Positions 24,409 to 32,095 of a stretch of DNA of 34,559 bases are shown here, piece after piece. Each line of letters opens with the position of its first letter. Within the stretch, counting starts at the first letter, position 1. Position numbers and translations under genes: made by a program. Source of the DNA: Acidobacteriota bacterium (GTDB lineage: Bacteria > Acidobacteriota > Blastocatellia > HR10 > JACQTD01); assembly GCA_016210985.1 (NCBI GenBank), contig JACQTD010000123.1, forward strand, positions 1 to 34,559, written 5' to 3'. Below the pieces are notes generated by a model, which saw only the letters and a list, made by a program, of their open reading frames with translations, searched no databases and was not told the DNA's origin.

Positions 24409-24693
24409 CTCGGGGATCGGCTTGCCTTTGGCCCGTAGGTCGTTCTTAATCCGGCCGTACTGCTGTGCGGTGGTTGCGTCGCAGCCGAGCAGGGCAGCCG
24501 TCGCGGCGAATCTTTCAATCTGTGCGATATTCGTCTCGGCGCGAGTCGATTTCCGGGCACCATAGTACAGCTCCCCAAGCGCGACCACCGGCACGAAAAC
24601 CTCATCGGCGGCAGCCACTCGCTCCAGGACGACTGATTCCTGCGCGAAGAGCGCAATCACGAAATTTGTATCGAGCAGGAACCTACCACTCAT
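24358..24693 (-). pseudogene. vapC-like PIN toxin truncated at its 3' end
   Basis: The first 95 codons are a VapC-type PIN ribonuclease: 'LLDTNFVIALFAQES' (Asp8), 'VPVVALGELYYGARKS' (Glu41) and 'RIKNDLRAKGKPIPE'. Intact homologues continue with NDLWIAA...VTRD, which carries the remaining catalytic Asp residues; here the sequence switches after PIPE (24409) to an hsdR tail and ends in unrelated residues. The metal site is incomplete, so no nuclease activity is expected. The ATG at 24693 overlaps the antitoxin stop by 11 nt, the normal vapBC arrangement, so the module was once functional. Confidence 0.85.
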
Positions 24694-24910
24694 CGGAGTT
24701 CACTTGTTCACATCCCTCTTCAATCGCTTGTGCGATCAGTCCGAGATCCTCCTTGTTGATCACACCGCCGAACTGGGTGAGCACTTGGCCACGAGCAGCT
24801 CCTCGTTTCCTGGCTGCCAAGGCACGGGCAAAGTCCAGCACCTCGCGCTGCTGGTCGGCCGGTAATTGCTCCAATTGCTCGCGGAGTTCTCTCTCGATCA
24901 TCAGGTTCAT
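24683..24910 (-). CDS. VapB-like antitoxin of the truncated VapC
   Basis: A 75-residue protein: 'MIERELREQLEQLPADQQRE' and 'VLDFARALAARKR' are typical of small antitoxins (DUF2281-like) upstream of PIN toxins, in which an N-terminal helical segment precedes a toxin-binding tail ('VLTQFGGVINKEDLGLIAQA'). It looks complete. The ATG at 24910 has GGAGGAG 4 nt upstream and a promoter with a perfect TATAAT at 24952-24957. It overlaps vapC by 11 nt. With its toxin broken, it is an orphan that could still repress its own promoter or neutralise related toxins. Confidence 0.78.
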   Translation of the reverse strand: MNLMIERELREQLEQLPADQQREVLDFARALAARKRGAARGQVLTQFGGVINKEDLGLIAQAIEEGCEQVNSDEW

Positions 24911-24951
24911 GGTACTCCTCCGTCACAGGTCATCTGCATCACCAAGCGACG

Positions 24952-24978
24952 ATTATACGGTCACAGCGGGAGGTTCAA
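24952..24978 (-). promoter_or_regulatory. promoter of the VapB-like antitoxin
   Basis: Minus strand TATAAT (24952-24957), a perfect -10, with TTGAAC at 15 nt (24973-24978) or TTTTGA at 17 nt as the -35. RNA should start near 24945, about 35 nt before the antitoxin ATG. It lies in the 89-nt gap after the hsdR stop. Confidence 0.6.
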
Positions 24979-24999
24979 AACCAGAAACGGTTACCGACG

Positions 25000-26500
25000 T
25001 CAGGCCGCCAGATCCCTGTTCAGGGCTTCAACCACATTCGGTAGCTCCATGCCAAAAACCTGATGCACCTTCCCGAGGCCGCCTTCTCTATTAAACGGGG
25101 CGTATTCGAAATCGTCGATTTCGATACTGAGGTTGGCCGCGATGTGATCCCGGATCATCTCGAGCCATCTGACCTGCTCGGCAGTGAATGGCTTGCCTGA
25201 CTCCTGCCGCTGCTCGAGCCAGGCGGTGAAATTTGCCTGGACTCGTTCAGGATAGGGCACCAGCTCATTCTCCTGGTGAATGGCGTATCGCACCAGTGAA
25301 ACCAGGTCGGTCAGAATCCGACGGGCGCTGGCGCCCTTGACCCTGGTCCTGTCCAGAGCCGCATAGGCCTGCCAGAGCTGTCCCTCGGTCCAGAGGCGCG
25401 GCGGTGCTTCGAGGGCTTCCGCGAGATCCTTCAGGTCCTCGAACCTGAGTTGCGCCCGCTTCAGTGTTGCCGAGCGCCACGGCCTGAAGCAGCTTGTCCA
25501 GCGGGACCGACTTTTTCTGGTCCATCGGCCGTGAGTCGGTCATGTTCCGCTCGCATACCCCGACGCAATCGACGATCAAGAAGTGATCCTTCGATTTCGC
25601 GTCCGGCGTGACGCCCTTCAAGTCGTCAGGAGAGATCACCCACGCGCGCCGGCCCTTCCTCTGTTCGAAGAACGTCCGCGACTTGACCGTGCGCATGAAG
25701 ATCACGATCTCCAATGGCCGGATGTCTGTGCCGGTCGCAATCATGTCCACGGTAATGGCTATGCGGGGATGGTAGCTGTTGCGGAAGGCGGCTATCAAGT
25801 TCTCGGGATTCTCCCCGGTAGTGCGGTAGTTGATCTTCTGCGCGAAGTGGTTGTACTCCAACACCAGGTTCTGATTGAAGAAGCCGAAGGTCTGTTTATT
25901 TGGTGTGGCCGTAAGACCTATCAGGTAGGCGTCGAAATACTCGAGCACCTGCCGCCAGAGGTTGTAGATCGACCGGTGGGCTTCGTCCGTGACGATGACG
26001 TCGAAGGCCTCGATCGGGATGGCCGGGTTGTATTCGATGGGTTCCGGCTCCCTGAAGAGACTGTCGATGCCGGAGGTGGATATCTCCTCATCTAGAAGCG
26101 TGTCGGGGCGGTGGAACGCGAAGACCGGGCGCGAAAGTGGTTCCGGTTCGAGTCCATTAGTAAAGCGAGTTTCTATCGCAGTTGATTCATATGCAAAGGA
26201 TAATGGCCGGGTCCATGCCGGAAGACCATTTGGAAGCCCGTCGCTGTATTTCTCGGACGGGATTTCAACTCCGGTAAGCGTCATTACTTCCCTTTTGGCC
26301 TCGATCACGCCGGCTGCCCTGCCGTCGAGATAGAGCAAGTAGTCGGCGAACCCGTGGCCGGGGAGCGGAAACTCGCGGATTGCGACGCCCTTCGCAGCGA
26401 GGATGTTGGCTTCGAGATAGTCCTGGGCGGCCCATCCGGCTGCAGCTAGCAGCCGATCGATATTGGCTCGAGATCCGGCTTCGTCCTGGCCAAGGCTCAC
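25000..26500 (-). pseudogene. hsdR: hsdR remnant with three internal deletions (type I restriction endonuclease)
   Basis: HsdR is the motor-nuclease of type I systems, about 800-1000 residues. The N-terminus is intact: GTG at 26500 with GAGG upstream, and the nuclease motif 'FADYLLYLDGRAAGVIEAK'. After 'VFAFHRPDTL' (near 26095) the Walker A region is missing and the frame resumes at 'IPIEAFDVIVTDEAHRSIYN' (DEAH box kept) and 'LIGLTATPNKQTFGFFNQNL'. Near 25840 a second gap joins 'NHFAQ' to 'KINYRTTGENPENL'. Both joints keep the frame. A third joint near 25465 shifts the frame, then 'LRFEDLKDLAEALEAPPRLW' runs to the normal C-terminus at 25000. Each gap seems to remove over 100 residues (estimated from memory of the family). 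Without Walker A it cannot translocate DNA. Confidence 0.9.
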
Positions 26501-26560
26501 TAATTGCCTCTTCGTCTTAGGATGCTGGTTTCCATTGGGCGGCGAGAAATGCCTGTGATT

Positions 26561-28318
26561 CTAATTGACCTTCCCGGTTCGTGCGAACTCGACGATCAGG
26601 CCGGGTACCAGCGGTTCCGAGCTCCAGGTGACGTCGCGGTGCGCATAGTCGGGCAGGAGCTTGGAGTAGATCGTGGGGCGGGCACTGAGACTAAAGGCAT
26701 AGGCGGAAAAGACGAAGCTGAACGGAAACGGCACGGGAACGTGGCGAACCAGGATACCTCGTTCGGCCGGAAGCCCGAGGATGGAAATATTCACGCGCGC
26801 GTTTTCGGTCTCGGTGAGCGTATTCCCGCCCCGCGCCCTCATCGCCGATTCCACGGCGGCCGACAGCCTGGGCCGAAGATTGAGCGCCATCAGCATGTCG
26901 AGCAATAGCCGCTTGGGGAAATACCACGACAGGTAATTGGCTTCGCCGGTCTCCAACGAGGCCACGCCATCACCGACGAGAAACCCTCTGGCCACCCTGG
27001 CTGGATCGCTAACCTCTCTCTCAGTCAGGCCGATCGGCGTCAGATCCTTGAGTCCGTCCCACCTTTGAAGGATCGGGTTTCCGGCAGCGTCCGATCCAAG
27101 ATTCTTCGGCGTGAAGTAACCGTTGGGATTGGCGCCTTCAGGGTCAGGCATCTTGTTCGCAACATCGCCGAACTTGCCACCCGCCGGTACGCGGAGGAAC
27201 CCCACCGAAAATCGCTCATCGTCGGCCTCGGTGAATTCGTCGTCGATCATCAGCGCCATCGCGGCAGCATTGGTGGCCGGTGGCGTCGGTGCAAACTCGG
27301 CCGGTAGCGCCGATCGCCCTTCCGGATCCGCCACGGCCAGTTGCGCCGCAATTTCGGAAACCTGATGAGTGAAGGGATTGAAACGTGAGGTGATTAGAAA
27401 AGCCTCATCGCCAGGTTGTTGGGGATTCCTGAGTACGTTCAGGCCCGGGAGTTGCAGCGTGCCGAACGTCGCACCCGTGTTCAGGTAACCTTCGTCCGTC
27501 GGCGTGCGCGGGGCGCTTCCGAACGCGGCGTTCGGCGCCGGTGTGCCGTCGAGCAGGATCAGCCCGGCCAGCAGCGCATATCCTGCCACACCATCGAAGT
27601 TGTAGGCGGCAAAGTTCGCGACGAGGCTCGCGCCGTAGAAGTCATGGCCCGCGAGGAGTACCCTGGGAGTCGCCGGATCCACACGGCGCCGTGCCTCTTC
27701 GACGATGGCTTTGACGTCGCGTAAATAAACATCGAGCCCCCATTCGCTCATGAACCCGCTCACTTCGAAGGGGTGGTTGGCGATGTACCCACCAGGCCCG
27801 GCGGGATGGTCCTGATACGCCCGCAAGGCGTCGAGCGAAGCCGCCACCATACCCGTACGCTCCGCTTCGATTAACGGGCGGGTATCCTCGAGTAAATTAC
27901 TGCGCGAATCGACCGCCCAGGCTTCGGTCTCACCGACGGAAAGGCTCACGATCTCGCGGGCCACTACCGTAAACATGTTCGCTCCCACTGCAAGGCCCGG
28001 GAGGAAAACCACGATCGACTTCGGCGGCGCCACGCGATTCCGATCGAAGAAACGAAGGAACACCGCCTGATTCAAGTCCAGCCGGCCGCCTCGATAAGCC
28101 GCCGGGTCGGTGACGGCCGCACGCAGGCCCTCGCTCACCGTCACGTTCGGCGGCGAATTGGGTTCGTTGAACCCAGGGATCACCCTCCGCTCCCTTGCCA
28201 CTTCGATCGGAGCCTGCGCCTGCGGCGCCCGAACGAGCGAAGGAAGGAGGATAAGAACAATCGCAACCACAACCCGCCCGACTGATCGTCCCTCCGACCT
28301 GTGCTCCAAGAGTCTCAT
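26561..28318 (-). CDS. secreted alpha/beta-hydrolase-fold protein with Asp at the nucleophile elbow
   Basis: A 585-residue exported protein. The start at ATG 28318 gives a clean signal peptide ('VGRVVVAIVLILLPSLVRA') and has GAAGGG 8-9 nt upstream; the ORF-track start is 26 residues longer and overlaps the receptor stop. The fold shows 'SIVVFLPGLAVGANMF' (oxyanion-type loop), 'EAWAVDSRSNLLED', and the elbow 'LLAGHDFYGASLVANF', where the usual Ser of GxSxG is Asp, as in haloalkane dehalogenases and epoxide hydrolases. A candidate catalytic His lies near the C-terminus ('LLPDYAHRDVTW'). It is much longer than simple hydrolases. It follows the Oar-like receptor gene by 25 nt, so they are probably co-transcribed. 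Substrate unknown. Confidence 0.72.
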   Translation of the reverse strand: MRLLEHRSEGRSVGRVVVAIVLILLPSLVRAPQAQAPIEVARERRVIPGFNEPNSPPNVTVSEGLRAAVTDPAAYRGGRLDLNQAVFLRFFDRNRVAPPKSIVVFLPGLAVGANMFTVVAREIVSLSVGETEAWAVDSRSNLLEDTRPLIEAERTGMVAASLDALRAYQDHPAGPGGYIANHPFEVSGFMSEWGLDVYLRDVKAIVEEARRRVDPATPRVLLAGHDFYGASLVANFAAYNFDGVAGYALLAGLILLDGTPAPNAAFGSAPRTPTDEGYLNTGATFGTLQLPGLNVLRNPQQPGDEAFLITSRFNPFTHQVSEIAAQLAVADPEGRSALPAEFAPTPPATNAAAMALMIDDEFTEADDERFSVGFLRVPAGGKFGDVANKMPDPEGANPNGYFTPKNLGSDAAGNPILQRWDGLKDLTPIGLTEREVSDPARVARGFLVGDGVASLETGEANYLSWYFPKRLLLDMLMALNLRPRLSAAVESAMRARGGNTLTETENARVNISILGLPAERGILVRHVPVPFPFSFVFSAYAFSLSARPTIYSKLLPDYAHRDVTWSSEPLVPGLIVEFARTGKVN

Positions 28319-28343
28319 CGTCGCATGCCCTTCGATGGCCGCC

Positions 28344-31300
28344 TCAGAACGATACTTTGAGCGCCAGCTGGAGATTCCTGGGCCCGCCTGCCGCAAAAAC
28401 CGGTCCCACCTGCCCGTTCACGGTGTTCACCGTGGCGTTCGACACGCCAAAATTGTCGGGCGAGTTCCGTGCGACGCCCATGTTGGCCGTTTCGGTCGGG
28501 AGCGCGAAATTGGGGTGATTGAAAAGGTTGAATACTTCCACCCGGAGTTGGAGCGTGGCCCGCTCGGCCAATTTTGTCGTCTTAAAGAGCGAAAAATCGA
28601 ATTGGGAGAAATCCGGCCCCCGCATCGTGTTCCGGCCCAGGTTCCCGAAGGTTCCCACGGCGGGAAAATCGAAAGCGCCGGGATTCAGTCTGAGGTTCGG
28701 GCCCTGTCGCGATCCCAGCGTGACCGGTTGATTCGGAATCAGATTCGGCCGCTGTGAGAAGAACGGAGTTGGATCCCCGAGAAGCGCATAGTCGGCGCCG
28801 ACCGCGACCGTGAAGGGCTGCCCTCCGCGAAGCGTAGTAACGCCATTCATCGACCAGCCGTCGGTAAATAACGGCCAGCGCCCACGGAAGAGCCGTAGGA
28901 AAGGAATATCCCAGCTGTACGAAACGTTGGCTACATGACGCACGTCGAAATTGGAATTACCCCGTTCGCCATGCAGATCATTGGGATTCGATGGGTACGG
29001 TGATACCGACCTGGTGCCGATAATGGAGGTTCCAAACAGACCCAAGGTCGACGAATCGTCGATGCTGTGCGCATAGGTGTAATTTGCCAAAAAGGTGAGC
29101 CCGTGGCTCGCGCGGCGCGAAACCGTGACCTGTAATCCGTTGTAGCTCGACTGCGCCGAGGTCTCATTGACCTGAAGCAGTCCGAAATTCGGGTCGCTGA
29201 AGCTGGTGTTGATTCCAGGGACGGGACCGAACGGCAGGATAAAATTGAGCACCCGGGACCGGAGCAGCCTGACCCCGCGGCTTCCCACGTAACCGACCTG
29301 GAGCATGGTGTCGGAGGTCAGTTGGTATTGAACCGTCAGGTTGTACTGATATGAGTAAGGCGTCCGCAGCTTCAACGGCACCATCCCGGCCGAGCCGTAG
29401 GGCGGCTGATTCCCTGGCTTGGTGGGAAGATCGACCAGAAAATCCGGATAGGGCCCTGGCAGGAAGAGCGTGTTCGTTAGGGTGATCGGCGGATTACTAA
29501 GCACGTTGGCTACGACCTGGGTCACCAGGTCGTAATAGATGCCCACCCCTCCGCGCAGCGACAGTCGTCCATTCCGGAACGGCGTATAGGCAAGTCCGAA
29601 CCGGGGCGCGAAGTTGTTGTGGTCGCCTTCGTACGGGGGGGACCCGGGCGAGGTCAGACGGTAGCCCCCGGTCGGCGGCAACTCCACATTGGCAAGAAGG
29701 TCGTTGACTTCGCTCAGCACCGTGTTGAGTTCATACCGAATGCCGAAGTTGAGCACGAGGCCGCTTCTTACCCGAAAGTCATTCTGCCCGTAGAAATCGA
29801 AATTGCTGTATCGATATCCCCTGTGCCGGTTTCCGACCTGGTTGATAAAGGCCGCCGGCGTGTTCGAAATAAGCGCGTCGGTGGAACTGAAGACGATCAC
29901 CCCGCCCTCCCCGCCATTATCGCCGAGGTTGAACCGATTGAGCTGCACCCGCCGGATATCGAATCCTGCTTTGTACGAATGGCGGCCCCGCAAGGCGGTG
30001 AAATTATCGATCCACTGGAGGGTGTTGAAAAAGTTTCCCGAAGGGCCGACGTACCCGCCGACAATGTTGCTGTTCAGCGTCAGGTCCGAAACGATCACCA
30101 ACGGGACAGACGGGACGCCGTCGTGTTCGGGCGCAGGGACGGCTCCGAAGAGGCTCCGCGGAAAAATCTGCCCATGATTCGCAATGCGGTGCCAACCGAC
30201 CCGGGCTTCGTTCAGGGTATTGGGAGAAAAAGTGTGGGTGTAATTGATCGTCGCCCCCTGGAGTCGAATGCGGGCCCGATCCACCAGGTTGGGCGCTACG
30301 CCTCCGGCCGCTGAGGCGAAGTTCTGAATTCCCCCGCCGTAGTTATACCGGACGAACATCTGGTCCCGTTCGCTCCAACGTTGATCGACACGTATCGTGA
30401 AGTCATCCTCCGTCACTTCCGAGGGGGCTGAGGAAGTAAACCTGGCGATCAGAGGGTTCTTTGGATCCACGGGACCGTTCGGCAGCACGATCTGCGAGAT
30501 GATCAGCCGCAGCGCAGGATCGGCGAGCCGCCGGGCCTCGAGGGACGGAACCGTGCCATTGGCGACCGAGCTGAAGGCCTGACGGAGTCCTTCGAATAGC
30601 CCGAAGAAGAAGGTCCGATCGCGGCGGATGGGGCCTCCGAGGACGCCACCGAACTGGTTGTTCCGCAGGGCTGGTCTGTCAATCCCGGAGCCATTCAGAA
30701 AGTAATTGTTGGCGTCGAGCACGTTGTTCCGGAAGAACTCGAATACGCTTCCATGAAATTCATTGGTGCCGGAGCGGGTGATAACGTTGACCACCGCTCC
30801 CGAAAACCGGCCGAATTCCGCTGAAGAATTCTGGGTCTCCACCTTAAATTCCTGGATCGCCTCAACCGGAGCTATGGCCGAACTCGTGCCGCTCGGGCCG
30901 GCGGCGTTGAACTGCAGGAAGGGGTTGTTGGCGTCCGTGCCGTCCACGAGAAAGTTGTTGGCGCTGGCCCGCTGGCCATTCACGATGAACGCCGCCGCGC
31001 CGCCTTCGCTGTCGATGGTCGCGCCGGCCACCAGCCGGGTCAACTGGGCAAAATCCCTGCCGTTCAGGGGCAAGTCCCGCGTGACCCTCCCGGAAATCAC
31101 GCCGCCCACCGCGGATGACTGTGTTTCCACCTGTCCGGGATCTGAGATGACGTTGATGCTTTCCGTCTGGATCCCGGGTTTCAGATCGACATTGAGCGTG
31201 GTGGTTGTCGCGATCTGTATAAGGACGCCGGTGATGACCTGGGTCCGGAAACCTGGAAAGGAGACCGTGACCACATAAAGCCCGGGTTTCACTTCGCTGA

Positions 31301-31505
31301 ACTGATAGTCGCCGGTCCCGCCGCTCGTCACCGATCGTTCAGCATTCGTGGCCACTTCACGAATGACGACCACGGCGTTGGGGATAATCGCTCCTTCAGG
31401 ATCGATGATGGTCCCGACGAGTTTTCCATTAATTCCCTGGGCTCCCAGCGAGACGAAAGTGACGAGTACCAGTACCGGCAGGCTGATGAGGAGGCGCTTG
31501 TTCAT
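28344..31505 (-). CDS. Oar-like TonB-dependent receptor of the cox cluster
   Basis: A 1053-residue outer-membrane protein starting MNKRLLISLPVLVLVTF with a signal peptide cleaved near 'SLGAQG'. A carboxypeptidase-regulatory-like domain follows (about 23-110: 'GKLVGTIIDPEGAIIPNAVV', 'GDYQFSEVKPGLYVVTV'), then the plug ('LPLNGRDFAQLTRLVAG', 'NNFLVDGTDANNPFLQFNAA', 'VKTQNSS'-type segment ending in 'GAVVNVITRSGTNEFHGSVF') and a barrel closing with 'LQLALKVSF'. The plug is more canonical than that of the receptor at 3310-6606, so the two are distant paralogues. I prefer the ATG at 31505 because the coxG-like stop is 1 nt upstream (TGAaATG), implying coupling. The ligand is unknown; its position suggests a role in importing or sensing the cox-enzyme substrate. 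Confidence 0.88.
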   Translation of the reverse strand: MNKRLLISLPVLVLVTFVSLGAQGINGKLVGTIIDPEGAIIPNAVVVIREVATNAERSVTSGGTGDYQFSEVKPGLYVVTVSFPGFRTQVITGVLIQIATTTTLNVDLKPGIQTESINVISDPGQVETQSSAVGGVISGRVTRDLPLNGRDFAQLTRLVAGATIDSEGGAAAFIVNGQRASANNFLVDGTDANNPFLQFNAAGPSGTSSAIAPVEAIQEFKVETQNSSAEFGRFSGAVVNVITRSGTNEFHGSVFEFFRNNVLDANNYFLNGSGIDRPALRNNQFGGVLGGPIRRDRTFFFGLFEGLRQAFSSVANGTVPSLEARRLADPALRLIISQIVLPNGPVDPKNPLIARFTSSAPSEVTEDDFTIRVDQRWSERDQMFVRYNYGGGIQNFASAAGGVAPNLVDRARIRLQGATINYTHTFSPNTLNEARVGWHRIANHGQIFPRSLFGAVPAPEHDGVPSVPLVIVSDLTLNSNIVGGYVGPSGNFFNTLQWIDNFTALRGRHSYKAGFDIRRVQLNRFNLGDNGGEGGVIVFSSTDALISNTPAAFINQVGNRHRGYRYSNFDFYGQNDFRVRSGLVLNFGIRYELNTVLSEVNDLLANVELPPTGGYRLTSPGSPPYEGDHNNFAPRFGLAYTPFRNGRLSLRGGVGIYYDLVTQVVANVLSNPPITLTNTLFLPGPYPDFLVDLPTKPGNQPPYGSAGMVPLKLRTPYSYQYNLTVQYQLTSDTMLQVGYVGSRGVRLLRSRVLNFILPFGPVPGINTSFSDPNFGLLQVNETSAQSSYNGLQVTVSRRASHGLTFLANYTYAHSIDDSSTLGLFGTSIIGTRSVSPYPSNPNDLHGERGNSNFDVRHVANVSYSWDIPFLRLFRGRWPLFTDGWSMNGVTTLRGGQPFTVAVGADYALLGDPTPFFSQRPNLIPNQPVTLGSRQGPNLRLNPGAFDFPAVGTFGNLGRNTMRGPDFSQFDFSLFKTTKLAERATLQLRVEVFNLFNHPNFALPTETANMGVARNSPDNFGVSNATVNTVNGQVGPVFAAGGPRNLQLALKVSF

Positions 31506-31506
31506 T

Positions 31507-32076
31507 TCACCGGGCGGCGGTGCCCGCACCAGGCCGTGCTAACAGACGCCGCAGGATGGCGTACAGGGACCGAAACGCATTGCGCCAAATTCCCTGTTTC
31601 GGCGGAGCCGTTTCCAGGCCTGTCGCCATCGATTCTGTCTTCGCGGCCGCTTCCACCTCCAGGGCCGTAAAGAACTGTCCCAGCATCATGCGTGCCGCCC
31701 CCAGCAACATCCGCTGACCCACGCTTGCCAGCGTACCGCCGAGTTGGGCGTCCCCGGCATAGTGAACCACGGTCGACCCTTCTGAGGACGTCAACTCGAT
31801 CGAACCTGCCCCGCGCACGAATCCCTGCGGGCCCTTCCCGTCAAGGGTGATCCTGAAACGCGAGGGCGGAGCGAAGTCATCCAACTTGACCCTTGCAATG
31901 TAAGTGCCCTTAATCGAGGCCACGCCGACGCTAAGGGTGGTGCGGTAACTGTCCGGGCCGTCCGGAATGAGGGCCTGGCAACCGGGGATACAGCGCGCCA
32001 GCACGACCGGATCCGTCAATAATGAAAAAACCACGGCCGGATCGGCACGGAACGGATGCTGGCCTTCAATTTTCAA
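31507..32076 (-). CDS. CoxG-like SRPBCC protein
   Basis: A 189-residue protein of the carbon-monoxide-dehydrogenase subunit G family, an SRPBCC (START-like) fold that in Afipia carboxidovorans helps anchor the Mo-enzyme to the membrane. Landmarks: 'FRADPAVVFSLLTDPVVLAR', 'CIPGCQALIPDGPDSYRTTL', 'ASIKGTYIARVKLDDFAPPS', 'GKGPQGFVRGAGSIEL' and 'VVHYAGDAQLGGTLASVGQR'. The basic, partly hydrophobic C-terminal helix ('WRNAFRSLYAILRRLLARPG') may bind the membrane. I place the start at TTG 32076 (reading MKIEGQHPF, with AAAGG 6 nt upstream), 19 nt after the coxM-like stop; the 35-residue extension in the ORF track would overlap that gene. It is 1 nt upstream of the receptor gene. Confidence 0.83.
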   Translation of the reverse strand: MKIEGQHPFRADPAVVFSLLTDPVVLARCIPGCQALIPDGPDSYRTTLSVGVASIKGTYIARVKLDDFAPPSRFRITLDGKGPQGFVRGAGSIELTSSEGSTVVHYAGDAQLGGTLASVGQRMLLGAARMMLGQFFTALEVEAAAKTESMATGLETAPPKQGIWRNAFRSLYAILRRLLARPGAGTAAR

Positions 32077-32095
32077 ACCTGGCCTTTCCCTCAGC

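Noticed and set aside
25000-25293. Separate small gene of 97 codons
   Set aside because: Its sequence is the normal C-terminus of HsdR, and the same frame continues upstream as HsdR to about 25465; it is part of the hsdR remnant.
29619-30314. 231-codon plus-strand ORF
   Set aside because: It lies antisense within the Oar-like receptor gene, has no recognisable domain, and its composition is what GC-biased codon use produces on the opposite strand.
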